A stretch of 12,203 bases of DNA from an uncultured Bacteroidales bacterium. GTDB taxonomy: Bacteria; Bacteroidota; Bacteroidia; Bacteroidales; Bacteroidaceae. Both the position numbers and the translations under genes were made by a program. Where the stretch lies: the NCBI GenBank assembly GCA_937901185.1, contig CALCHR010000078.1, positions 1 through 12,203 of the forward strand, given 5' to 3'. This document shows positions 6,292-12,203 of this stretch, in pieces. The stretch's first letter is position 1. Each line of letters starts with the position of its first letter. The notes under the pieces are model-generated. The model saw only the letters and a list, made by a program, of their open reading frames with translations. It was not told where the DNA came from and searched no databases.

Positions 6292-8172
6292 ATGAAAAAA
6301 ATAGTACTCAGTATCTTATCTTTATTTGTTTTGGCCGCCGGTGCGCAGACTGTTTCGCACTATGGTTTCACTCCCGATGAATTTGTGGCCGAAGACATTC
6401 AGGCGCAAGGCACCGGCGAAAATGCTTATGTAGCCGGAATGATTTGCCTTGACCCTGTCAATAACCCCGTGGTGCAACGCTTGAAGGGCCAGAAAGTGCT
6501 TGGCGTGCGTTGCTATCTGCGCACAGACTATGTAGGTAAGCGCCAGAAGCGTACCTTTGTGATGCACGCAACCGGCACTCCTGACGCCATAGGCGCAAAG
6601 ACCTATTGCGATTTTTCCGAAGGCTGGAACGAGATTCTCTTCGACGAGCCGGTGACAATAGGCGATGACAAACTCTTTGTAGGTCTTCAGGTCTACGAAA
6701 CTCGTGGTGCTGCCTATCCGCTGGTATCTTATGCCAAGGCCGCAGTGCCCGGTGGCTCTTGGATTAACCTGAAGCAGGAAGGCTGGAAAGAATATACCGA
6801 TCGCGGCACACTCTTCATACAAGCGTTGCTCGATGCTCCGGTGGAAAAGTTTGAGCGCACGGTGTATGCACAAGCCACCGACCTCCCCTTGACCATTGCT
6901 CCGGCTGCCATGTTTGATGCCCGCGTTTATTTCCACAACTGCTCAGCACAGCCCGTCAGCAGCGTAGAACTGATCACTATTGGTCAGGGCGACAGCGAGC
7001 CTCATGTGCGCACCGTCTCTTTTGACGAGCCCATCCCCGCATACGGTTATCGTCACATCGACCTTCCGCTCCGTTCCGGTGTTGAGACCGGCGCTGCTCA
7101 GTGGCTTCGTCTCAACGTTACAGCCGTTGACGGCCAGGCAGCCCAGCCTGCTCCGATAGGAGAGAGCAAGGTCTACATCACCCACGACGCCTTCGAGCGC
7201 ATCCCCCTTGTGGAAGAGTTTACCAGCCAGCGCTGTACCAACTGTCCCTTTATGATTTACTATTTGGACAAGGCCATGGAAGAGTTTGACGGCAATGTGC
7301 TCTACGTCACTCACCACACCGGTTTCCAGAAAGACGCCTTCACGCTCCCCATGGACGAAGACCTGCTCTATCTCTTTGGTAGCGACTATACCTACAACCC
7401 CGCCGTGATGTACGACCGCCGCGTGGCCAAAGGTGAAGAGTTTCCCACGGTGGGAGCCAACGAAGCTTCTACAGCGCCCTATCTTGCAGCCTTGACCGAT
7501 GCCGCTGCTCGTCCTGCCATGGCTAAGGTGGATGTGACGGTGGAGAAAGACGATGCCGGAAAAGTGACTTGCCGCGTGAGCGGACGCATCAACTCCGAAA
7601 TGGCAGCTTCGGGCCAGGCGCTCTATCTCTCTGCCTATTTGGTAGAGAATGGTCTGACCACCGACAAGTATCCCCAGGACGGTCTCGACTTTGACGATGC
7701 GCCGGCCGACCTCAAGGAACGCTTCAGACACAACGGCATCAAGCGCCATGTCTTCAACACTGTGAGCACCGGCGACCTCCTCACTCTGGATGCCGACAAC
7801 TGTTTCAGCATAGACTATCCTGCTTTCCAGGCCGGAGTCAAATGGGTATGGGACAACTGCCGCGTCATTGCCTTCGTACATAAGGTAGACAAAGAAAATA
7901 TGACCCAGAACGAAGTGCTCAACGCCGGTAGCAACAAGCTCGGTCCTCTTGTGAGCAGCATCAGCAACGCCACTGCCGAGGCAGCTCCCTCCGTGCGTTT
8001 CTATGTAGACGCTCAGGGCATGCTTCGTGCCAACTATCCTTTGGCCTTTGTGCAGGTCTACGGCCTTGATGGCTCGCTGCTGCGCTCAGCCGGTTTGCAA
8101 CCCGGTGTTTACGTGGTGCGCTACAAGCTCTCTAACGGAACTGTCGGCACGCAGAAACTCTTGGTGAAATAA
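6292..8172 (+). CDS. Secreted Omp28-like thioredoxin-fold protein with T9SS-type C-terminus
   Basis: The 626-residue product starts at ATG 6292. The in-frame GTG at 6226 lies inside the terminator hairpin and would hide the signal peptide. Signal peptide: MKKIVLSILSLFVLAAGA, with probable cleavage before Q19. The N-terminal domain has GWNEILFDEPVTIGD at about 111-125, shared with the upstream gene. The Omp28/thioredoxin-like domain begins at IPLVEEFTSQRCTNCP, with a CxxC at C315-C318, followed by a VTHHTGFQKDAF stretch. The C-terminal 40 residues (VYGLDGSLLRSAGLQPGVYVV...GTQKLLVK) match the pattern of T9SS type A sorting domains, which direct cargo across the outer membrane. Function is probably thiol-linked on the cell surface, but substrate is unknown. 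The closest neighbour is the CxxC-less paralogue. A terminator follows at 8231-8277. Confidence 0.82.
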   Translation: MKKIVLSILSLFVLAAGAQTVSHYGFTPDEFVAEDIQAQGTGENAYVAGMICLDPVNNPVVQRLKGQKVLGVRCYLRTDYVGKRQKRTFVMHATGTPDAIGAKTYCDFSEGWNEILFDEPVTIGDDKLFVGLQVYETRGAAYPLVSYAKAAVPGGSWINLKQEGWKEYTDRGTLFIQALLDAPVEKFERTVYAQATDLPLTIAPAAMFDARVYFHNCSAQPVSSVELITIGQGDSEPHVRTVSFDEPIPAYGYRHIDLPLRSGVETGAAQWLRLNVTAVDGQAAQPAPIGESKVYITHDAFERIPLVEEFTSQRCTNCPFMIYYLDKAMEEFDGNVLYVTHHTGFQKDAFTLPMDEDLLYLFGSDYTYNPAVMYDRRVAKGEEFPTVGANEASTAPYLAALTDAAARPAMAKVDVTVEKDDAGKVTCRVSGRINSEMAASGQALYLSAYLVENGLTTDKYPQDGLDFDDAPADLKERFRHNGIKRHVFNTVSTGDLLTLDADNCFSIDYPAFQAGVKWVWDNCRVIAFVHKVDKENMTQNEVLNAGSNKLGPLVSSISNATAEAAPSVRFYVDAQGMLRANYPLAFVQVYGLDGSLLRSAGLQPGVYVVRYKLSNGTVGTQKLLVK

Positions 8173-8230
8173 GAACCACCTTGCAAGTGGTGGCGAAACT
8201 TTGCGCCGCTTGCTTGATACCTTTTATTGC

Positions 8231-8277
8231 TACCCGATGCCTTATCGTAATAGGAAAGGCATCGGGTACTTTTTTTG
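8231..8277 (+). terminator. Intrinsic terminator after the second Omp28-type gene
   Basis: TACCCGATGCCTT (8231-8243) pairs perfectly with AAGGCATCGGGTA (8256-8268) around a 12-base loop, and eight T follow after one C. It stands 58 bases downstream of the TAA and separates this gene from the repeat element behind it. Confidence 0.92.
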
Positions 8278-8347
8278 TATCAACGGAGCATGCCGGTTGG
8301 CTAAAAAGCAGTCTCTTCATGGCTTGACGGAGGATTTCTCCGGGGCT

Positions 8348-8500
8348 GAAAAACACCCTTTGTAATCCCTTGAAAATCAAGGGCCATTTTGGGGCGTTTC
8401 TTAGGTAAAAGCTAGGTGAATTTCGGTAACTACTAGGAAAAATTCGGTAACTACTAAGAACGCGAAAGTAACTACTAAGAAAACGGGGGTGATGTAGGGG
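8348..8500 (-). repeat. Repeat copy B, module II (inverted relative to copy A)
   Basis: Read on the minus strand, CCCCTACAT (8500-8492) leads into four 21-bp units at 8478-8458, 8457-8437, 8436-8416 and 8415-8395, then AAGAAACG and a tail down to about 8348. Bases 8392-8500 differ from copy A 624-732 at six of 109 positions without gaps. The tail here has a changed core, where CCCTTGATTTTCAAGGG gives a near-palindrome (8368-8384). It then continues with ATTACAAAGG like module I of this copy. No gene is supported. Confidence 0.87.
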
Positions 8501-8537
8501 ATAAATCAGGTGGTTAGAGATTAGGGGTTAGGAAGTA

Positions 8538-8667
8538 GAAAATAGCCTTTGTAACCACTTGATTTTCAACACCTATTTTCGGCCGTTTCTTAGTAAACTT
8601 CTAGGAAAAACTCGGAGTTTACTAGGAAAAATTTGTAGTTTACTAAGTTTTCCTAGAAAGCCACTAG
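8538..8667 (-). repeat. Repeat copy B, module I (inverted relative to copy A)
   Basis: On the minus strand four 21-bp units occupy 8667-8647, 8646-8626, 8625-8605 and 8604-8584. They are followed by the tail AAGAAACGGCC, GAAAATAGG, TTGAAAATCAAG and TTACAAAGGCT, ending near 8538. The last unit of this module and that of module II (8395) are 189 bases apart, exactly as in copy A. Relative to copy A it has one more unit. The lead-in CCCCTACAT seen in the other three modules is not recognisable upstream of it. Confidence 0.83.
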
Positions 8668-8890
8668 GAAAAACCCGGTGCGCAGCCTTGTAAAATAATA
8701 GGTCTTCTCTCTCTATGAAAGAAAGGAGGGGGCCTCCTCGAAAGCTACCCCAGAAAACCGGCCCACTTTTTGACCCTAAAATATACCTCACAGGCTCTCC
8801 AAAAGCAGAAAATGGGCACTTAGAAGAAAATATTTTAATATATTTGGGAGTTTTAACACTACTATAGTAGCTCTATTCCGACATTTTGAA
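8668..8890. other. Intergenic region with short palindromes upstream of the tlpA-like operon
   Basis: No gene is supported in these 223 bases. They hold a short GC-rich hairpin, AGGAGG / CCTCCT (8724-8729 with 8733-8738, three-base loop), without a T tract. They also hold a perfect 12-base palindrome CTACTATAGTAG at 8859-8870, centred about 26 bases before the predicted -7 box, a position suitable for an operator. The remaining sequence is A/T rich and shows nothing I can name. Confidence 0.4.
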
Positions 8891-8898
8891 TATTTTTG
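8891..8898 (+). promoter_or_regulatory. -7 box of the TlpA-DUF6029-Omp28 operon
   Basis: TATTTTTG fits TAnnTTTG and lies 30 bases before ATG 8929, giving a leader of roughly 25 nt. A matching -33 TTTG at the usual distance is not seen. The 12-base palindrome at 8859-8870 overlaps the place where one would be, which may mean activator dependence. Confidence 0.5.
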
Positions 8899-8928
8899 CA
8901 GCAAGAACCCAATTAGCACATTTCAGAT

Positions 8929-9432
8929 ATGAAAAGATTTTTACTATTGGCAGCCGTTCTTTTTTGTGGAGTCACAATGACGCTCCACGCCCAACTTCCT
9001 GCCGTTACGCTGAAAACTTTAGAAGGAAAAACAGTAGATACCTCCACGCTGGAAAATGGTGGTAAGCCCTTTATCATCAGTTTCTTCGCCACATGGTGTC
9101 ATCCTTGCAACCGCGAGTTGAAAGCCATCCACGAGGTATATCCCGACTGGCAAGACGAGACCGGCGTGAAAGTAATCGCCGTATCTATCGACCAGGCACA
9201 GAACATTCAGAAAGTGAAACCCCTCGTTGACGGCTACGGCTGGGAATACGAAGTGTTGCTCGACCCCAATAGCGACTTCAAGCGCGCCATGGGTGTGAAC
9301 CTCATCCCCCACGTGTTTATCGTAGACGGTAAAGGCAACATTGTAGAGAGCCGCAGCGGATATACAGAAGGAAGCGAAGGCCACCTCATCGAAAAGGTGC
9401 GCGAACTGATAGCCGCCGAAGAAAAGAAATAA
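8929..9432 (+). CDS. TlpA/ResA-like exported thiol-disulfide oxidoreductase
   Basis: This 167-residue thioredoxin-fold protein exchanges thiols and disulfides outside the cytoplasm. A signal peptide (MKRFLLLAAV...) probably ends at A21 before Q22. C13 is not in a proper lipobox, so it is likely soluble periplasmic rather than a lipoprotein. The active site is W56-C57-H58-P59-C60 within FFATWCHPC. The cis-proline loop is NLIPHVF (P127), followed by IVDGKGNIVE, all typical of TlpA/ResA. The length is that of a single-domain member. It is first in an operon with a barrel protein (51 bases downstream) and an Omp28 lipoprotein with its own CxxC, suggesting that these partners are redox clients or relays. 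The precise electron donor is unknown. Confidence 0.9.
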   Translation: MKRFLLLAAVLFCGVTMTLHAQLPAVTLKTLEGKTVDTSTLENGGKPFIISFFATWCHPCNRELKAIHEVYPDWQDETGVKVIAVSIDQAQNIQKVKPLVDGYGWEYEVLLDPNSDFKRAMGVNLIPHVFIVDGKGNIVESRSGYTEGSEGHLIEKVRELIAAEEKK

Positions 9433-9483
9433 GCCTTTGACAAAAGTAGAACCGGCCTCACGGCCCAATTTCTCAAAGCCAGA

Positions 9484-11259
9484 ATGAAAAAAATGCTCTT
9501 AGTGCTCTGCTGCTGCAGCTTGTTTGCGCAAGCACAGGCACAAGAAGACGAGAATAAGCTCGCTGTCCGCGGAAGCATACAAAGCGACATACTCATCCCC
9601 CAAGAGGACGAGAAGATAGGCACCGGCACCTACAAAGACTGGGGCCTGACAAACACTTATGCCGAGCTGCACCTGATGAACAAATATATGAGCGCCGGCG
9701 CCCGCTTTGAATATCTGGAACACCCACTGCCCGGTTTCGAGAAAGACTTCAAAGGATGGGGTCTCCCTCATATATATATAACAGGACGCTACAAGGGGGT
9801 AGAACTCACAGCCGGCGACTTCTACGACCAGTTTGGCTCGGGCTTGATATTCCGCACCTACGAAGAGCGCTCTTTGGGCATCGACAATTCGCTACGCGGC
9901 GGACGCCTCGTGGTGAAACCCTATAAGGGAATCAACATCAAGGTGCTCGGAGGACAGCAACGCATCTACTGGAACCATAGAAACTTCCTCATGCCCTTTG
10001 CCTTCGCCAACGAGTTTGGCGGCGACTACAAGAACTCCGAGAGCGACACTTGGGTCTACGGCGCCGACATCGAGTTGAGCTTCGACCAATGGTTCAAGAA
10101 AATGGCAGAGCGCAACACACGCTTCACCCTCGGTTTCTCAGCAGTGAGCAAGCACGAAGGCAACGAAGACATCCTCACCATGCGCCCCACCGGCGAGAAA
10201 GACCAATTTGGCGCCGACAAAATTGGAGCCTACAAACTCAACCTGCCCAACAACGTGGGTGCGTTCGACGTTCGAGCCAACTTGCAAGTGGGCAACTACA
10301 ATTTCCTGGCAGAATATGCGATGAAGAGCGAAGACCCTTCGTTCGACAATGGCTACATCTACAGAAAAGGAAACGCACTCTTGCTCTCCGGCTCCTACTC
10401 TAAACGCGGCGTGAGCGCATTGGTGCAAGCCAAGCGAAGCGAAGATATGGCCTATCGCAGCGTACGCTCCGGCACAGGAACAGCAGGCTTTATCAACCAC
10501 CTGCCGGCCTTCTCCATGCAACACACCTACGCCCTGGCAGCGCTCTATCCCTATGCCACACAAAACGCACTGGGAGAATGGGCCTTCCAAGCCGAACTGG
10601 GTTACAACTTCAAACGAAAGACACTTCTGGGTGGTAAGTATGGCACCAATGTCAAGGTACACTTCTCCCACGTACGTGCCATCGACCGCGAACCGCTTGC
10701 CGGAGCCGGCGACAACGTGATGGGCACAAAAGGATACGACTCCAAGTTCTTCAAGATGGGCGATGAGACCTATTACCAGGATATCAACGTGCAAGTAGAG
10801 AAGAAACTCACCCGCAACTTCAAGCTCAACTTGATGTACATGAACCAGCGCTACAACAAGACAGTGGTAGAAGGCCACGGCGGCACTATCAAATCGCACA
10901 TCGCAGTTGCCGAAGCCAAATACACCTTCAACAAGCGCTTCACATTGCGCGGCGAAGCACAATATCTGAACACCAAGCAAGACCAAGGCGACTGGTGGTT
11001 CGGCCTGCTGGAACTTTCCATCCTGCCCAACTTTATGCTGACCGTTTCAGATATGTACAACGCCAAAGTGCCCAACGCCGACGAGTCAGCCACCAGCAAG
11101 CAGCACTACTACATGGTGACCGGCTGCTTCACCCACAAGTCGCACCGTCTGCAAGTGGGCTATGGAAAAACCCGCGCCGGCTATAACTGCTCCGGCGGTG
11201 TTTGCCGCTACGTTCCGGCCAGCAAGGGCTTACAAGTATCCTACAACTACAATTTTTAG
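9484..11259 (+). CDS. DUF6029-type outer-membrane beta-barrel protein
   Basis: The 591-residue product has a signal peptide (MKKMLLVL...AQAQA, cleavage before Q20). After that come alternating aromatic/polar strands throughout, including NTYAELHLMNKYMSAGARFEY, a GDFYDQFGSGLIFRTYEER turn (about 112-130), and an end SYNYNF with terminal Phe, as for an outer-membrane barrel. It matches what I know as DUF6029, a family of undefined role in Bacteroidota. A cysteine pair occurs near the end, C569 and C574 in NCSGGVCRYVP; C548 is the only other cysteine I see in the mature part. Given the TlpA gene just before and the Omp28 gene six bases after, that pair may form a disulfide handled by these partners; this is inference. 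Start: ATG 9484, directly at the signal peptide. Confidence 0.75.
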   Translation: MKKMLLVLCCCSLFAQAQAQEDENKLAVRGSIQSDILIPQEDEKIGTGTYKDWGLTNTYAELHLMNKYMSAGARFEYLEHPLPGFEKDFKGWGLPHIYITGRYKGVELTAGDFYDQFGSGLIFRTYEERSLGIDNSLRGGRLVVKPYKGINIKVLGGQQRIYWNHRNFLMPFAFANEFGGDYKNSESDTWVYGADIELSFDQWFKKMAERNTRFTLGFSAVSKHEGNEDILTMRPTGEKDQFGADKIGAYKLNLPNNVGAFDVRANLQVGNYNFLAEYAMKSEDPSFDNGYIYRKGNALLLSGSYSKRGVSALVQAKRSEDMAYRSVRSGTGTAGFINHLPAFSMQHTYALAALYPYATQNALGEWAFQAELGYNFKRKTLLGGKYGTNVKVHFSHVRAIDREPLAGAGDNVMGTKGYDSKFFKMGDETYYQDINVQVEKKLTRNFKLNLMYMNQRYNKTVVEGHGGTIKSHIAVAEAKYTFNKRFTLRGEAQYLNTKQDQGDWWFGLLELSILPNFMLTVSDMYNAKVPNADESATSKQHYYMVTGCFTHKSHRLQVGYGKTRAGYNCSGGVCRYVPASKGLQVSYNYNF

Positions 11260-11265
11260 TCTATT

Positions 11266-12057
11266 ATGAAATTCGGTAAACTACTTATATACTGTTTCTT
11301 AGCAGGCCTCTTCTTCTCCTGCGAAACCATCGAGGAGGACGAGCGCTTTATCGGTCCGGTAGAGTTTGCGCCCAAGAAGAATGTACTGATTGAAGACTTC
11401 ACCGGCCAGCGTTGCATCAACTGCCCCAAGGCTGCCGACGCCGTTCATTCTTTGCAAGAGACCTACGGCGCCAACCATGTCATCTCCGTAGCTATCCACG
11501 GCGGAGCCATGGCATTGCCCAACAGCCTCCCCATAGGCTTAGGCACACCGCTCGGCGAAGAGTACAACCAATACTGGAACGTAGACAGTTGGCCCAAAGG
11601 CTTGGTAGACCGCAAAGGCGGCTTGCTCGAATACACATCTTGGTCGGCCTCGGTAGTGAAGCGTCTGCAAGAAAACGCCACCCTTGCGCTCGCCATGACC
11701 GGTAACAGCTACGATGCAGCCACCCACACACTAAATGTTTGTGTAGACATGGAAGCCTATGCAGCAGTGGCCGGCAAGTTGCAAGTATGGTTAGTAGAAA
11801 GCGGCATCACAGCTTTCCAAAGCATGCCCGATGGTTCCAGCAACACAAGCTACCAGCACAACCACGTGCTGCGCGATGCCGTGAACGGAAGTTGGGGCGA
11901 GGAGGTAGCTATCGCCGCCGAAGGCACTTTGCAAAAGCAATACAGCTACCAGCTCAACGACTCCTGGAAACCCGAGAACATGTCTGTCATCGCCTTCGTC
12001 TACAACGAGGTGGAGGGTGTGATGCAGGTAATAGAAAAACCCATTTTGAATAACTAA
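11266..12057 (+). CDS. Omp28-family lipoprotein with CxxC
   Basis: The 263-residue protein has a lipoprotein signal peptide with lipobox LFFSC (C19), so it should be lipid-anchored, probably on the outer membrane. The Omp28/thioredoxin-like domain begins at NVLIEDFTGQRCINCPKAA, with C50-I-N-C53, followed by HVISVAIHGG. Omp28 proteins take their name from a Porphyromonas gingivalis surface protein. The CxxC and fold suggest redox or thiol binding, but no substrate is established. Unlike the two larger paralogues at 4294-8172 it lacks a T9SS-type C-terminus, ending in EKPILNN. It starts six bases after the barrel gene's stop, so it is translated from the same mRNA. The next gene begins 12 bases on. 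Confidence 0.86.
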   Translation: MKFGKLLIYCFLAGLFFSCETIEEDERFIGPVEFAPKKNVLIEDFTGQRCINCPKAADAVHSLQETYGANHVISVAIHGGAMALPNSLPIGLGTPLGEEYNQYWNVDSWPKGLVDRKGGLLEYTSWSASVVKRLQENATLALAMTGNSYDAATHTLNVCVDMEAYAAVAGKLQVWLVESGITAFQSMPDGSSNTSYQHNHVLRDAVNGSWGEEVAIAAEGTLQKQYSYQLNDSWKPENMSVIAFVYNEVEGVMQVIEKPILNN

Positions 12058-12069
12058 AACATGATGCAT

Positions 12070-12203
12070 ATGAAAAAAATCTTTACACTTTTTCTTCTAG
12101 CCATAGGCCTCGCCATCCCAGCCTCGGCACAGATTGAATTTATCTACGATGGCAACGTCATACCCGACGGCAGCGAATTCAATGTCTATGCTCACACAGA
12201 AGA
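12070..12203 (+). CDS. Start of a secreted protein of unknown function
   Basis: The frame runs off the right edge with 44 complete codons visible. The chosen start ATG 12070 puts MKKIFTLFLLAIGLAIPASA directly at the N-terminus as a signal peptide, cleaved before Q21. Two in-frame ATGs at 12061 and 12064 would add only MMH and cannot be excluded. The mature part visible begins QIEFIYDGNVIPDGSEFNVYA, which looks like the first strands of a beta-sandwich. No family is recognised. It follows the Omp28 lipoprotein gene after 12 bases and is therefore probably the fourth gene of the operon. Confidence 0.7.
   Translation, partial: MKKIFTLFLLAIGLAIPASAQIEFIYDGNVIPDGSEFNVYAHTE

Noticed and set aside
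6943..7881. 312-codon leftward open frame
   Set aside because: Lies wholly inside the Omp28-type gene, which has a signal peptide, CxxC and sorting-like end; the antisense frame has no supporting signals.
8724..8738. AGGAGG / CCTCCT hairpin as a terminator
   Set aside because: The loop is only three bases and no T tract follows; no gene ends immediately upstream.
10138..10986. 282-codon leftward open frame
   Set aside because: Fully antisense to the DUF6029 barrel gene and without its own promoter or domain pattern.

Overview
The window looks like chromosomal DNA of a Bacteroidota bacterium, most likely order Bacteroidales and plausibly a Prevotellaceae-type member. The grounds are the promoter elements (-7 boxes of the TAnnTTTG type and -33 TTTG boxes, with no clear Shine-Dalgarno sites), a TonB-dependent receptor, Omp28-type proteins, a bacterial acyl-ACP thioesterase, and two proteins ending in C-termini that look like type A sorting signals of the type IX secretion system (T9SS). 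The family names come from recognising motifs by eye. No database search was run.

Layout. Bases 1-377 are the 3' end of a TonB-dependent outer-membrane receptor, closed by a strong bidirectional hairpin terminator (412-453). Bases 456-761 are a non-coding repeat element (copy A) that runs up to the 3' end of a leftward acyl-ACP thioesterase gene (759-1499). A 327-base divergent intergenic region follows. A rightward two-gene operon comes next: a DUF308/HdeD-like membrane protein (1827-2393) and an ArnT-like GT-C membrane glycosyltransferase (2406-4094). Then come two large tandem paralogues of the Omp28 type, both apparently T9SS cargo (4294-6192 and 6292-8172), each followed by a hairpin terminator. 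A 756-base intergenic region (8173-8928) contains an inverted copy B of the repeat element (8348-8667). The right part is an operon: a TlpA/ResA-like thioredoxin (8929-9432), a DUF6029-type outer-membrane barrel protein (9484-11259), an Omp28-family lipoprotein (11266-12057) and the start of another secreted protein (12070 onward).

The most unusual item is the repeat element. Each copy is made of two direct modules. Each module has three or four units of exactly 21 bp built on (T/C)TAGTA, followed by a shared tail (AAGAAACG, AAAAT and TTGA....TCA blocks). The two modules of a copy stay in 21-bp register with each other (offset 189 = 9 x 21). The best-matching parts of the two copies differ at six of 109 gap-free positions and lie in opposite orientations about 7.6 kb apart. 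The 21-bp period equals two helical turns, which fits a protein-binding array or a small non-autonomous repeat. I cannot name the element.

Functionally, the right half is rich in exported thiol chemistry: the WCHPC of TlpA, the CxxC motifs of two Omp28-type proteins and a CxxxxC pair in the last part of the DUF6029 barrel. One Omp28 paralogue (4294-6192) has lost its CxxC. A periplasm-to-surface thiol/disulfide module is a reasonable inference from this grouping but is not shown by sequence alone.
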